A stretch of DNA of 42,417 nucleotides, taken from a virus. Positions 42,402 through 42,417 of the stretch are shown here, piece by piece. The stretch lies in IMG/VR virus record IMGVR_UViG_3300020421_000046, positions 1 through 42,417 of that record. The stretch is one strand, 5' to 3'. A program made the translations under genes and the position numbers. The notes under the pieces were generated by a model. That model had not been told where the DNA came from and did not search any database. It worked only from the letters and a program-made list of their open reading frames with translations. Within the stretch, counting starts at the first letter, position 1, and every line of letters starts with the position of its first letter.

Positions 42402-42417
42402 TCGAACATCTGTTCGA
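42402..42417. promoter_or_regulatory. actinobacterial SOS box (LexA site) in the whiB promoter
   Basis: TCGAACATCTGTTCGA is a perfect palindrome with 7-bp arms and matches the mycobacterial LexA consensus TCGAAC-N4-GTTCGA exactly. It sits one base upstream of the TACAGT -10 box, that is, within the spacer where LexA binding would block polymerase. Its last base is the last base of the window. Confidence 0.8.

Noticed and set aside
1-42417. Diversity-generating retroelement, CRISPR array, tRNA genes, insertion sequences, integrase or attachment site
   Set aside because: I looked for reverse transcriptase motifs, regularly spaced repeats, cloverleaf sequences, transposase motifs and terminal repeats. 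I saw none that I could support.

Overview
This window is part of a tailed-phage genome (Caudoviricetes, siphovirus type with an HK97-fold capsid). It is strongly AT-rich, and every gene I can support lies on the minus strand, so transcription runs from the right end to the left end. A WhiB-family regulator, an actinobacterial-type SOS box and start codons that look leaderless point to an actinobacterial host. The low GC, together with fibre modules of a kind I know from marine phages, suggests a low-GC marine lineage such as Ca. Actinomarina. The host assignment is an inference. Both ends are cut: a fibre gene runs off the left edge and the WhiB promoter runs off the right edge. No replication genes, integrase, tRNA or CRISPR array are visible.

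Layout in order of transcription. (1) 42417-41162, regulatory end: SOS box, WhiB, a DEDDh exonuclease, an intergenic region with hairpins, and a 75-aa unknown. (2) 41161-38713, packaging approach: a structured intergenic region, a SET-domain protein, an HNH endonuclease, a zinc ribbon, a 70-aa unknown and the large terminase. (3) 38697-33381, head: a 944-aa portal fused to about 500 extra residues, a prohead protease fused to an acidic scaffold-like tail, and an HK97-type major capsid protein. (4) 33370-30994, connector region: a hairpin, four small basic proteins of 59, 35, 20 and 86 aa, a gp6-like connector, an HTH/double zinc-ribbon protein and a head-tail stopper. (5) 30994-25805: a 1729-aa protein of unknown function with no cysteine, sitting where siphophages usually carry a small HK97-gp10-like protein. 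(6) 25784-16402, tail tube and tape measure: terminator, a small unknown, tube protein, tail assembly chaperones G and GT made by a -1 frameshift at C CCA AAA, and a 2386-aa tape measure protein. (7) 16402-1, tail tip and fibres: a Dit-like protein, a tail hub that appears split in two by an inserted lysozyme module, an S74-chaperone fibre with a Cys-rich insert, two repetitive fibres, and an array of small fibre-like and chaperone-like genes.

The strongest observations beyond routine annotation are: the SOS box TCGAAC-N4-GTTCGA in the WhiB promoter spacer; the split laminin-G domain around the tail lysozyme; the 1729-aa protein; the Arg-rich and Lys-rich mini-proteins after the capsid gene; two hairpin-rich intergenic RNAs that share an anti-Shine-Dalgarno octamer; and the frameshift in the tail chaperone, which I could follow codon by codon.
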